Assembly (NCBI GenBank): GCA_041890495.1
Contig: CP169086.1
Location: forward strand, 2,170,001 to 2,234,000
Reading direction: 5' to 3'
DNA from: Escherichia boydii
GTDB lineage: Bacteria; Pseudomonadota; Gammaproteobacteria; Enterobacterales; Enterobacteriaceae
Length of the DNA: 64,000 bases
This document shows positions 24,603-32,180 of this stretch, one piece after another; the stretch's first letter is position 1; each line of letters starts with the position of its first letter. The notes under the pieces were generated by a model, which searched no databases, was not told the origin of the DNA, and saw nothing but the letters and a program-made list of their open reading frames with translations. The translations under genes and the position numbers were made by a program.

Positions 24603-25643
24603 TTATTGCTGCGCGAGCTGATTGCGGCGATACTCCCCCTGCCGCTCCAGCATCCAGCCCGGATATTCCCGCGGCAGCGCGCTCACCGCATCAAGCTGCT
24701 GAAGCTCGTCTTCGTTGAGAAGGATCCCGGTGGCGGCAATGTTGTCGTCCAGCTGTTCAACGCGTTTTGCGCCAATGATGACGCTGGTCACCGCTTTCTG
24801 ATGCAGCAGCCACGCCAGCGCGATTTGCGCGACGGAGACGCCCTTGCTTTCGGCGATAGTGCGCATCACGTCCACGCAGTCGAAGGCGCGATCTTTGTTC
24901 ACCGGCGGGAAGTCAAACTCCAGACGACGACCACCGGCTTCGCTCTGCCCGTCGCGGCCATATTTTCCGCTCAGCAGGCCGCCCGCCAGCGGGCTCCAGA
25001 CCATCAGCCCGACGCCTTCGCTCTGCATCATGGGCACCAGCTCGCGCTCAAGATCGCGTCCGGCGATGGTGTAATACGCCTGGAGTGATGCGAAACGCGC
25101 CAGCCCGAGACGCTCGGAAATGCCCAGCGCTTTGGCAATCTGCCACGCCGCCCAGTTGGAGACGCCGATATAGCGCACGTGGCCGTGCTGCACCAGGTTA
25201 TCCAGCGCATATAGCGTCTCTTCAATCGGCGTGGCCGGGTCGAAGCCGTGCAGCTGGTAGAGATCGATATGATCGAGCTGCAGGCGGCGCAGGCTTTCCT
25301 TCACGCTGCTGATGATGTGATAGCGCGAGCTGCCGCGCGAGTTCACCCCTGCCGTTCCCGTTTCGCCGAACACTTTAGTGGCGACGACTACGTTCTCGCG
25401 CGGGATTTTCAGGTTTTTCAGCGCCTGGCCGGTGATCTCCTCCGAACGCCCTTCGGAGTAAACGTCCGCGGTGTCGATAAAGTTGATCCCGGCATCCAGC
25501 GCGCGGCCCACCAGCTTTTCTGCTTCGCTTTGCTGGAGCTGACCAATCTTGCCCCACATGCCGCCTTCACCGCCGAAGGTCATGGTGCCGAGGCACAGTT
25601 CAGAAACAAACAGTCCGGTGTTGCCCAGTTTTTGATAACGCAT
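24603..25643 (-). CDS. Aldo-keto reductase
   Basis: NADPH-type oxidoreductase of 346 residues with a (beta/alpha)8 fold expected. The AKR catalytic tetrad is complete: D57 and Y62 in FIDTADVYSEG, K90 in ATKVFG, H132 in YQLHGFD. The C-terminal IIGAKRVEQLDDN is the cofactor-phosphate loop. It most resembles the AKR11/12-type YajO and YqkF group reducing small aldehydes. It is a stand-alone unit with its own terminator, 107 bp after the efflux operon upstream on the same strand. Physiological substrate is unknown. Confidence 0.88.
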   Translation of the reverse strand: MRYQKLGNTGLFVSELCLGTMTFGGEGGMWGKIGQLQQSEAEKLVGRALDAGINFIDTADVYSEGRSEEITGQALKNLKIPRENVVVATKVFGETGTAGVNSRGSSRYHIISSVKESLRRLQLDHIDLYQLHGFDPATPIEETLYALDNLVQHGHVRYIGVSNWAAWQIAKALGISERLGLARFASLQAYYTIAGRDLERELVPMMQSEGVGLMVWSPLAGGLLSGKYGRDGQSEAGGRRLEFDFPPVNKDRAFDCVDVMRTIAESKGVSVAQIALAWLLHQKAVTSVIIGAKRVEQLDDNIAATGILLNEDELQQLDAVSALPREYPGWMLERQGEYRRNQLAQQ

Positions 25644-25750
25644 AAGATAATCCTCGCATGTCGTTTAAGGGGTACCCGATAGTTATACCCGCCCCTCAGC
25701 CATCGCGAATGTGGCGTTCCTGTCCGTTTCTTGCCCAATCCTCTGAAAAT

Positions 25751-27256
25751 TTATCCGCGCGGGGCGTCGCCAAAGACGCTGTAGTCCGGTAATTGCACCT
25801 GCTGATACGGCTCCCAGCCGCCGCCGAGCGCCTTGTAGAGCGCCACCAGATCGAGCGCGCTCTGCACCTGCGCCTGGGCGCGCTGCTGCTGGGCGTCCAG
25901 CACGTCAATGAAGCTGGCGATCCCCTGGCGGTAGCTGTCGCTTGCCAGGTCAAACGCGTTTTGCAGCGCATCGATCGTTTTCGCCAACCCCGCTTCACGC
26001 TGCTGGTCGGTGCGATAGCTCACCAGCGCGTTTTCGACATCACCAAGCGCGGTGAGCACCGTCTGACGATAGTCCAGCACCGCCGCCCCCTGCTGCGCGC
26101 GCGCCACCTTCACGCTGGAGACCAGCCGACCGCCCTGGAAAATGGGGATGGAGACCTGCGGGCCAAAGCTGTAGAAGTGGCTGCTCCAGTCGGTCAGCCA
26201 GTTGGTTTCGCTGTTGCGCAGGCCAAACTGCCCGGAGAGGGTAAAGCTCGGGAACAGCTCCGCCACCGAGACGCCGATTTGCGCCGTGGCGGCGTGAAGG
26301 TTCGCCTCCGCTTCGCGCACGTCCGGACGGCGTCGCGCCAAGGTCGACGGAATGCCGGTCTGCACGATATCCGGCAGCGCGGGCATCGGCTGCACGCTTT
26401 GCAGTTCCGCATCCAGCGCCCCCGGCGGCTTGCCGAGGAGGATTGCCAGGCCGTTCATCGCCTGCCGCTCCTGCGCCTGATATTGCGGAAGCTGTGCCTC
26501 AAGGTTTCCTGACTGCGCCCGGGCGTTTTCCACATCCATCTGCGGCGACAGCCCGCCCCGCTGGCGGCTTTCGGTGAGCTCCAGCGTCTGCTGCGCGCTT
26601 TTAATCTGGGTATTCAGCGTGGCGATAATGCTCTGCGCCCCGCGGAGCTGGAGCCACGCGCGCGCCACTTCGGCTTCCAGCGACACCAGCGCGTCGTTAC
26701 GCTGTTCGATAGCCGCTTTCTGCTGCGCTTCGGCGGCTTCCACCTGACGACGTACCTTGCCCCACAGGTCGATTTCCCACTGGGCGTCGAAGCTGCCCTG
26801 ATAGAGGTTAACCGGCTGCGTCAGCGGCCCCAGCGCGCCCTTCAGAGCGGGATCGATGCTATCCACCTGGTCATACACGCCGTGGGATTTAAGCTCTCCT
26901 TCGAGCCCGAGCTGCTGGCGCGTCGCCTGCAGGTTGCCGTTCACCGAAGGGTAAAACGCCCCGCCTGCCTGGTTAATCTGCTCACGCGCCCCGGCGATGC
27001 GCAGCACCGTCTGCTGCAGCGTCAGGTTCCCGGCGATGGCCCGCTCAACCAGGCTGTCGAGCTGCGGCGACCCGAAGGTTTTCCACCAGCGCGGATTGGT
27101 CGCGGCGGAGGTCGTTTGCGATTTCACCGCGCTGTCGCCCTTATGGTTCCAGTGCGTAACGGCAGGCGGCGCGGGCTGCTGGTAGTCCGGCCCGACGGCG
27201 CAGCCTGCCAGCAGCATCATTATCATCAGGGGGTGTAAACGTCTGTGTATCATCAA
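25751..27256 (-). CDS. Outer-membrane efflux lipoprotein (OprM/NodT family)
   Basis: TolC-like channel of 501 residues. The N-terminus MMIHRRLHPLMIMMLLAGCAVGPDY is a lipoprotein signal with the lipobox LAGC. The body has the two repeated outer-membrane efflux domains rich in long coiled-coil helices (QINQAGGAFYPSV; RPDVREAEANLHAATAQIGV is the classic second-repeat motif). It overlaps the MFS gene by 4 bp, so it is the dedicated outer-membrane partner of this EmrAB-like pump, unlike E. coli EmrAB, which uses TolC. It is the last gene of the operon. Confidence 0.92.
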   Translation of the reverse strand: MMIHRRLHPLMIMMLLAGCAVGPDYQQPAPPAVTHWNHKGDSAVKSQTTSAATNPRWWKTFGSPQLDSLVERAIAGNLTLQQTVLRIAGAREQINQAGGAFYPSVNGNLQATRQQLGLEGELKSHGVYDQVDSIDPALKGALGPLTQPVNLYQGSFDAQWEIDLWGKVRRQVEAAEAQQKAAIEQRNDALVSLEAEVARAWLQLRGAQSIIATLNTQIKSAQQTLELTESRQRGGLSPQMDVENARAQSGNLEAQLPQYQAQERQAMNGLAILLGKPPGALDAELQSVQPMPALPDIVQTGIPSTLARRRPDVREAEANLHAATAQIGVSVAELFPSFTLSGQFGLRNSETNWLTDWSSHFYSFGPQVSIPIFQGGRLVSSVKVARAQQGAAVLDYRQTVLTALGDVENALVSYRTDQQREAGLAKTIDALQNAFDLASDSYRQGIASFIDVLDAQQQRAQAQVQSALDLVALYKALGGGWEPYQQVQLPDYSVFGDAPRG

Positions 27257-28824
27257 TGTGCTCCTGCACTCCCCTCGCTCTTAACCGGCGAGAGCAACAA
27301 ACAAAACGGAATCAGTAACAAGGCAACGGCGCTCAGAATGGTGAAGACGTCGATGTAGGCCAGAAAGCGCGACTGCTCGATCATGGTCTGGTACATGCGC
27401 CCGGTGGCGATGCCAGTGGGGTCACCCACCTGGGTGGTGAAGTTCTGGATCGCCTGGGCGCTTTCGCGTATCGCCTGCTGGAACTGCTCGTTAAACGGCG
27501 AGGCGTGGTACGCCAGATGCGCGCTGTGCGCCTGCGACCGTTCGGTGATGGCCGCCGTCGACAGCGAGATCCCGACCGAGCCCGCGACGTTACGGAACAT
27601 GGTGAACAGCGCCGCGGCATCGGCATTCAACCGTCTTGGTATTGAGATGAAGGCAATGGTGGTCAGCGGCACAAACAGGAAGCCCAGCCCTATCGACTGG
27701 GCGCTGCGGAACAGCACCAGCGTTTCGAAGTCGATATCCGGCGTCAGCGTGCGGGACCAGAAGAACGATACCGCCAGGCAGGTAAAGCCAAAGGCGATAA
27801 TCCAGCGCGTCTGCACCACCGGCATCAGCTTCAGCACCAGCGGAATGGTTAACACGATCAGCACCGCCCCGGGCGACAGCACCAGCCCGGACCAGGTGGC
27901 GGTATAGCCCAGGTCCTGCTGTGCCAGCTGCGGGATCACCACCGAGCTGCCGTACAAAATCATCGCCATCCCCGCCATCAGCAGGCTTGAGATGGCAAAA
28001 TTGCGGTCCTTCATGCAGTGCAGATCCACCACCGGTTTTTTGGCATACACCAGCCAGTAAATGGCACCGATAATGCCGATAAGCGTCAATACGGCGAAGG
28101 TTCGAATAAAGTTCGAGTAGAACCAGTCCTCATCTTCCCCCCGGTCGAGCATCACCTGCAGGCAGCCCAGCCCCAGGGCGATCAGGCCGATCCCCGTCCA
28201 GTCGATACTCAGCTTCTCTTTCGATTTGCTCTCCCACGGTGGATCTTCCAGCAGCTGGTAGATCGCCAGTACCGTAACAATCCCCACCGGGATGTTGATA
28301 AAGAATACCCAGCGCCACGAGTAGTTGTCGGTGATCCAGCCACCCAGCGTCGGGCCGAGGACCGGTGCGACGATAATCGCGATAGACGAAAGCCCAAAGG
28401 CTTTGCCCCTGTCCTCCGGCTTGAAGTAGTCGAGCAGTACCGACTGCTGCGTGGGCTGTAGCCCGCCGCCAAAAAAGCCCTGCATCACGCGGAACAGGAT
28501 GATCTGCCACAGCTCGGTGGCGATCCCGCACAGGAACGAGCAGACGGTAAACATCACGATGCAAATCAGGAAGAATTGCTTGCGGCCAAACACCCGGCTC
28601 AGAAACGCCGAGATGGGCAGTACGATGCCGTTCGCAACCAGATAGCTGGTTAACACCCATGTGGATTCGTCATAGCTGGACGAGAGCGAGCCCGCCACGT
28701 GGGGCAGCGCCACGTTAACGATAGTGGTGTCCAGAATTTCCATAAACACCGCCAGGGTGACGACAATCGCCACCGCCCACGGATTACTGGCGGGCTTCCA
28801 GCTGTCGTGGCTGTGATCCGTCAT
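27253..28824 (-). CDS. EmrB/QacA-type MFS drug exporter (DHA2, 14 TMS)
   Basis: Inner-membrane proton antiporter of 523 residues, 14 hydrophobic segments expected. LDTTIVNVALPHVAGSL is motif D1 of the DHA2 family, GWITDNYSWRWVFFINIPVG is the EmrB signature, and PRRLNADAAALFTMFRNVAGSVG is present near the C-terminal half. It overlaps both neighbours by 4 bp (ATGA), giving tight coupling with the adaptor and the outer-membrane channel. Drug range cannot be predicted. Confidence 0.93.
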   Translation of the reverse strand: MTDHSHDSWKPASNPWAVAIVVTLAVFMEILDTTIVNVALPHVAGSLSSSYDESTWVLTSYLVANGIVLPISAFLSRVFGRKQFFLICIVMFTVCSFLCGIATELWQIILFRVMQGFFGGGLQPTQQSVLLDYFKPEDRGKAFGLSSIAIIVAPVLGPTLGGWITDNYSWRWVFFINIPVGIVTVLAIYQLLEDPPWESKSKEKLSIDWTGIGLIALGLGCLQVMLDRGEDEDWFYSNFIRTFAVLTLIGIIGAIYWLVYAKKPVVDLHCMKDRNFAISSLLMAGMAMILYGSSVVIPQLAQQDLGYTATWSGLVLSPGAVLIVLTIPLVLKLMPVVQTRWIIAFGFTCLAVSFFWSRTLTPDIDFETLVLFRSAQSIGLGFLFVPLTTIAFISIPRRLNADAAALFTMFRNVAGSVGISLSTAAITERSQAHSAHLAYHASPFNEQFQQAIRESAQAIQNFTTQVGDPTGIATGRMYQTMIEQSRFLAYIDVFTILSAVALLLIPFCLLLSPVKSEGSAGAH

Positions 28825-29915
28825 TCCACCGTCACCTTCGGCGCAACCGACAGCCCAAGCGGCAGCGGTTTGTTCGAATCGAGCCCCTTATCAATCACAA
28901 TTTTCACCGGCACGCGCTGCACAATTTTAACGAAGTTACCGGTGGCATTTTCTGCCGGGAAGGCGGAAAAGCGCGAGCCGCTGCCCTGCTGGATGCTGTC
29001 AACGTGGCCTTCAAGCTCCATATCCGGCCATGCGTCGACGGACACGGTGACCTTATCGCCGGGCTTCATTCGCTCAAGCTGGGACTCTTTAAAGTTCGCC
29101 ACCACCCACACGTTCGGTGAAACCAGGGAGAACAGCGCCGTTCCCGCCTGCACCAGCGTGCCGGGCTGCACGTTGCGTTTGGTGACAAAACCGTCGAACG
29201 GGGCGCGGACTTCGGTGTAGGAGAGGTTCAGATTGGCCGTTTCCAGCTGCGCTTTCGCCTGATCGACCTGACGCTCGCGCGCTTCAACGTTGGTTTCCTG
29301 CTGGCGGATTTGCAGCTGGACCTGCTCTGCCACTTCCAGCTGCGCCTGGGCGCTCGCCAGCCCCGCCTGCGCGCTGCGCAGCTGTGCGTTCGCGGAATCA
29401 ATGCTTTGCTGGGTGGTCGCGCGCGGGTCAACGCCGCGCTGGCGACGGTACTCTGCCTGCGCGTTCGCCAGATCGGCCTGCGCTTTCAGCACCTGCGCTT
29501 TGGCCTCGTCACGCTGGGCGGGATACTGCACTTTCGAGAGCGCCAGCTGCGCCTGGGCCTGATGCAGCTGCGCGATGGCCAGCCCAAGCTGGGCCTGAGC
29601 CTGATCGCGCTGCGCTGTGGTATCACGCGGATCGATGACCACCAGCAGATCGCCCTTTTTCACGCGCTGGTTATCGCGCACCCGTAGCTCGGTGACGTAG
29701 CCCGCCGTTTTCGGGGCAATCGTTACCACGTCGCCGTCGGTAAAGGCGTCGTCGGTCGTCTCTTCATTACGGGTTAAAAACCACCAGACCAGGGCCACGA
29801 CGACCATCACAACCACGACAATGCCGAGGATAATTAACGGTTTCTTGCCCGGGCGCTTACGCTCATTATTATTTTTGTCCTGCTCGTCAGCAGGCGGAGT
29901 TTGATCTTCAGCCAT
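28821..29915 (-). CDS. EmrA-type membrane-fusion adaptor (HlyD family)
   Basis: Periplasmic adaptor of 364 residues. A charged cytoplasmic start (KNNNERKRPGKK) is followed by one transmembrane helix (LIILGIVVVVMVVVALVWWF, residues about 28-47), the biotinyl-lipoyl half (AGYVTELRVRDNQRVKKGDLL), a long alanine/glutamine-rich coiled-coil hairpin and the second lipoyl half (APFDGFVTKRNVQPGTLVQAG). First gene of the three-gene pump operon. The leader has a promoter and a 30-bp palindrome, so expression is probably held off by a repressor encoded elsewhere. Confidence 0.93.
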   Translation of the reverse strand: MAEDQTPPADEQDKNNNERKRPGKKPLIILGIVVVVMVVVALVWWFLTRNEETTDDAFTDGDVVTIAPKTAGYVTELRVRDNQRVKKGDLLVVIDPRDTTAQRDQAQAQLGLAIAQLHQAQAQLALSKVQYPAQRDEAKAQVLKAQADLANAQAEYRRQRGVDPRATTQQSIDSANAQLRSAQAGLASAQAQLEVAEQVQLQIRQQETNVEARERQVDQAKAQLETANLNLSYTEVRAPFDGFVTKRNVQPGTLVQAGTALFSLVSPNVWVVANFKESQLERMKPGDKVTVSVDAWPDMELEGHVDSIQQGSGSRFSAFPAENATGNFVKIVQRVPVKIVIDKGLDSNKPLPLGLSVAPKVTVE

Positions 29916-29935
29916 AGGTCAGCAACGGTCCTGTC

Positions 29936-29965
29936 AGTGAGCGGCATCACACTATGCCGTTCACT
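29936..29965. promoter_or_regulatory. 30-bp imperfect palindrome in efflux operon leader
   Basis: Arms AGTGAgCGGCAT and ATGCCGtTCACT around a 6-base centre (cacact); only one pair mismatches. It lies between the candidate transcription start (about 29973) and the adaptor start codon, ideal for repression. No regulator gene is adjacent. Confidence 0.65.
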
Positions 29966-29979
29966 AAAGCTAGGACGTT

Positions 29980-30008
29980 GCTATACGTTTGCCAGGAAAA
30001 ACTGACAA
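29980..30008 (-). promoter_or_regulatory. Candidate efflux operon promoter
   Basis: Minus strand TTGTCA (complement of 30003-30008), 17-bp spacer, TATAGC (complement of 29980-29985). It is located just past the ybiR stop. Confidence 0.55.
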
Positions 30009-30016
30009 ATTGCGCA

Positions 30017-31126
30017 CTATATGAGAAGGAATATTCCGAAACCGATCGCCGCCGCCCAAACCAGCATCGGGATCGACCAGAGATGGAAGCGCCACCAGAT
30101 ACGACGGTCGTTGGCCATGCGCAGAGCAATCAGGTTTGCCAGCGAGCCGGGCAGCAGGCCAAACCCGCCAATGTTAACGGCCCAGGCCAGGAGCGTATCA
30201 GGCGGAACGTAGTTGAGCAGCAGAATGGTGGACGGCATGTTGCTGATAAACTGCGACAGGCCAATCGCCGTCAGCCACAGTCCCGGCTGAGACAGCGTGC
30301 TGACGCTGTGCAGCACGTTTTGCAGCACCGGAAGCTGAATAAGCAGATGCACATCAATAAACATCGCCATAAAGACCAGCAGCAGCGTCCAGTCCACGCT
30401 AACCAGCACGCGACGCGCCAGGACGACAAAGCCTGCGGCAACGAGCAGCACGCCCGCCAGCTCATACTTCAGCTCCAGCGCAAAGAGAAAGACGATGTAT
30501 AACCCGAGGCAGCTCCACACCAGACGCGGCTGCCACTGCGGGCCCGTTGTGCCGCTGTGGTACTGCAGTTTTTTGTCCGGAAACGCAAACCAGCACACCA
30601 CCATCAGCGACAGCATCATCACCAGAGCCAGTGGAGCCATCTGCCAGGTAAAGGCGGCAAACGACAGCCCGGACCGTCCCCAGAGAAGGATATTTTGCGG
30701 GTTGCCGATTGGCGTCAGAAGTGATCCTGCATTGACGGCCAGCGCTTCAAAGATGATCAAGCGGCTGACGGGGATCTCGCACAGCTTACGCAGCGTAAGC
30801 GTGAGGGGCACGATGATAAACAGCGCCACATCGTTGGTCAGAAACGTCGACAGCACCGCGGCGGAGAACACCATAAACAGGGACAGCCTGCGCTCGGTGG
30901 CAAAGCGGCGCACCATTTTACGTCCCAGCACGTCAAAATAGCCGCTCAGCTCGACCCCTTTGGTGAGCATCATCAGGCCGCTCAGGGTAATGATGGTGCG
31001 CCAGTCAATGGCGGCGGGCCAGGCCTGCGGCGCAAACGGCACAAAGAGGCTTAACCCTGCGCCAATAATTAATAAGAGATGGAAGAAACGATCGCGTGCC
31101 AGAGCCTGCAGTCCAGGGATTTTCAT
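30017..31126 (-). CDS. ybiR: YbiR, putative anion/citrate-type inner-membrane transporter
   Basis: Predicted transporter of 369 residues with about ten hydrophobic segments, in the ArsB/NhaD-like ion-transporter superfamily. TFLTNDVALFIIVPLTLTL and GNPQNILLWGRSGL are the paired hairpin motifs of that fold. It overlaps mntR by 4 bp, so translation is coupled to it, as in E. coli. The substrate is unproven. The protein is divergent from E. coli YbiR and is part of the host backbone. Confidence 0.9.
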   Translation of the reverse strand: MKIPGLQALARDRFFHLLLIIGAGLSLFVPFAPQAWPAAIDWRTIITLSGLMMLTKGVELSGYFDVLGRKMVRRFATERRLSLFMVFSAAVLSTFLTNDVALFIIVPLTLTLRKLCEIPVSRLIIFEALAVNAGSLLTPIGNPQNILLWGRSGLSFAAFTWQMAPLALVMMLSLMVVCWFAFPDKKLQYHSGTTGPQWQPRLVWSCLGLYIVFLFALELKYELAGVLLVAAGFVVLARRVLVSVDWTLLLVFMAMFIDVHLLIQLPVLQNVLHSVSTLSQPGLWLTAIGLSQFISNMPSTILLLNYVPPDTLLAWAVNIGGFGLLPGSLANLIALRMANDRRIWWRFHLWSIPMLVWAAAIGFGIFLLI

Positions 31127-31608
31127 TCAGCGGAGGGACCATATTTAAGCGTAAATTCACGAAACTTCACCAGCGTCTCTTCGCTCACGTGGTGTTCCAT
31201 TCCTTCCGCATCCCGGCGGGCGATTTCCGGACTGACCGCCCAACACCACAAGAAATTTTCGACTATCTGATGTCGCTCGCGGCTTTCCTGCGCCAGCTTC
31301 TCTCCTTCTGCCGTTAAAAACACGCCACGCCAGGGGATCATTTCAATCAGCCCCATGGTTGCCAGCCGCTTAAGCATTTTAGCCACCGTCGGTTGCGAAA
31401 CTCCCAGACGAGCAGCCATGTCCACCTGACGAGCTTCCCCCACTTCCCTGATCAAGTCAGAAATCAGCTCAACGTAATCATCAATAAGCTCGCGCCGATG
31501 CGCCTCTCTGACCTGGCGGAACCCTTCAACGTGCTCTTCCACGTTCACTAACTGCGTCACTTTTTTGCTGTTGGCGTACCTGCGCGACGACTCATTGTGC
31601 TTCCTCAT
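31123..31608 (-). CDS. mntR: MntR, manganese-responsive regulator, with apparent indels
   Basis: DtxR-family regulator that represses mntH and mntS with Mn(II). The winged helix (MAARLGVSQPTVAKMLKRLATMGLIEMIPWRG) is intact. Two problems are visible. The normal start, ATG 31595 with an AGGA site, opens MSRRAGTPTAKK and then hits TGA, because the A-run (complement of 31561-31566) is one base short. The frame used here begins at ATG 31608, without a ribosome site. Second, NFLLVLGVSPE of E. coli reads NFLWCWAVSPE, the signature of one base lost and one gained about 10 bp apart (31237-31251). The gene may be weakly expressed or altered, or the consensus contains errors. Confidence 0.8.
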   Translation of the reverse strand: MRKHNESSRRYANSKKVTQLVNVEEHVEGFRQVREAHRRELIDDYVELISDLIREVGEARQVDMAARLGVSQPTVAKMLKRLATMGLIEMIPWRGVFLTAEGEKLAQESRERHQIVENFLWCWAVSPEIARRDAEGMEHHVSEETLVKFREFTLKYGPSAE

Positions 31609-31700
31609 TATGGTGACGCATACATAGCGTTCTCATTTCGTGCGCACATTGTAAACCAGAGTTGCGAAGGTACAAAAAATTAACGTTTTAGCAATAGCTA

Positions 31701-31722
31701 TATAATATAGCCTGTGCTATAT
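31701..31722 (+). promoter_or_regulatory. mntS promoter with MntR operator
   Basis: ATATAGC-ctgt-GCTATAT (31705-31722) is a perfect palindrome of MntR-box type. TATAAT at 31701-31706 overlaps it and is the likely -10 of mntS, so Mn-bound MntR would block the promoter. Confidence 0.8.
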
Positions 31723-31780
31723 CTGTATGTAATGCAATCATCCCTCAAGGATCGACGGGATTAGCAAGTCAGGAGGTCTT

Positions 31781-31906
31781 ATGAATGAGTTCAAGAGGTG
31801 TATGCGCGTGTTTAGTCATTCTCCCTTTAAAGTACGGTTAATGCTGCTCTCTATGTTGTGCGATATGGTCAACAACAAACCGCAGCAAGATAAACCTTCC
31901 GATTAA
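31781..31906 (+). CDS. mntS: MntS, small manganese-homeostasis protein
   Basis: A 41-codon gene after a perfect AGGAGG site: MNEFKRCMRVFSHSPFKVRL then MLLSMLCDMV and a Lys/Gln/Asp tail. E. coli MntS (42 residues, also the rybA transcript) raises available intracellular manganese by inhibiting the exporter MntP. Here the last Lys is lost and the product ends in PSD. Repressed by MntR in E. coli; the operator at 31705 fits. The protein otherwise looks identical to that of E. coli. Confidence 0.9.
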   Translation: MNEFKRCMRVFSHSPFKVRLMLLSMLCDMVNNKPQQDKPSD

Positions 31907-32180
31907 TAGCGGCGTCGCGGTACGCCGCTTCACTCCTGCTTTCATGCAGGCATAACGCGTTTTGGTCTGAAAAACCCCACTTTTTGTCGGATTTGCAATC
32001 CCCTTCGCAAAAGATTTGTTCGTCAGTAGTTGACCTGAACGGCGGCTCGCTCTATCTTCTTGCAGCCCTGCGTATATTGCGGCTCGCGGATGCGGACCCC
32101 TTTCCACTCTTCACGCACTCTTGCAGGTATTGACCCTTGACGCCAGGGTAAGCACATGGCGTTTGTTACGATAGTGGCAT
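31907..32180. other. Gap between mntS and opgE
   Basis: Holds a hairpin AGCGGCGT-cgcggt-ACGCCGCT (31908-31929) just after mntS, without a clear T-run, and otherwise the 3' part of what is the RybA transcript in E. coli and the opgE promoter region. No further coding capacity is supported. Confidence 0.5.

Noticed and set aside
31838..32107. 89-codon minus-strand frame over mntS
   Set aside because: Overlaps mntS and the RybA region; MntS itself is well supported on the plus strand.
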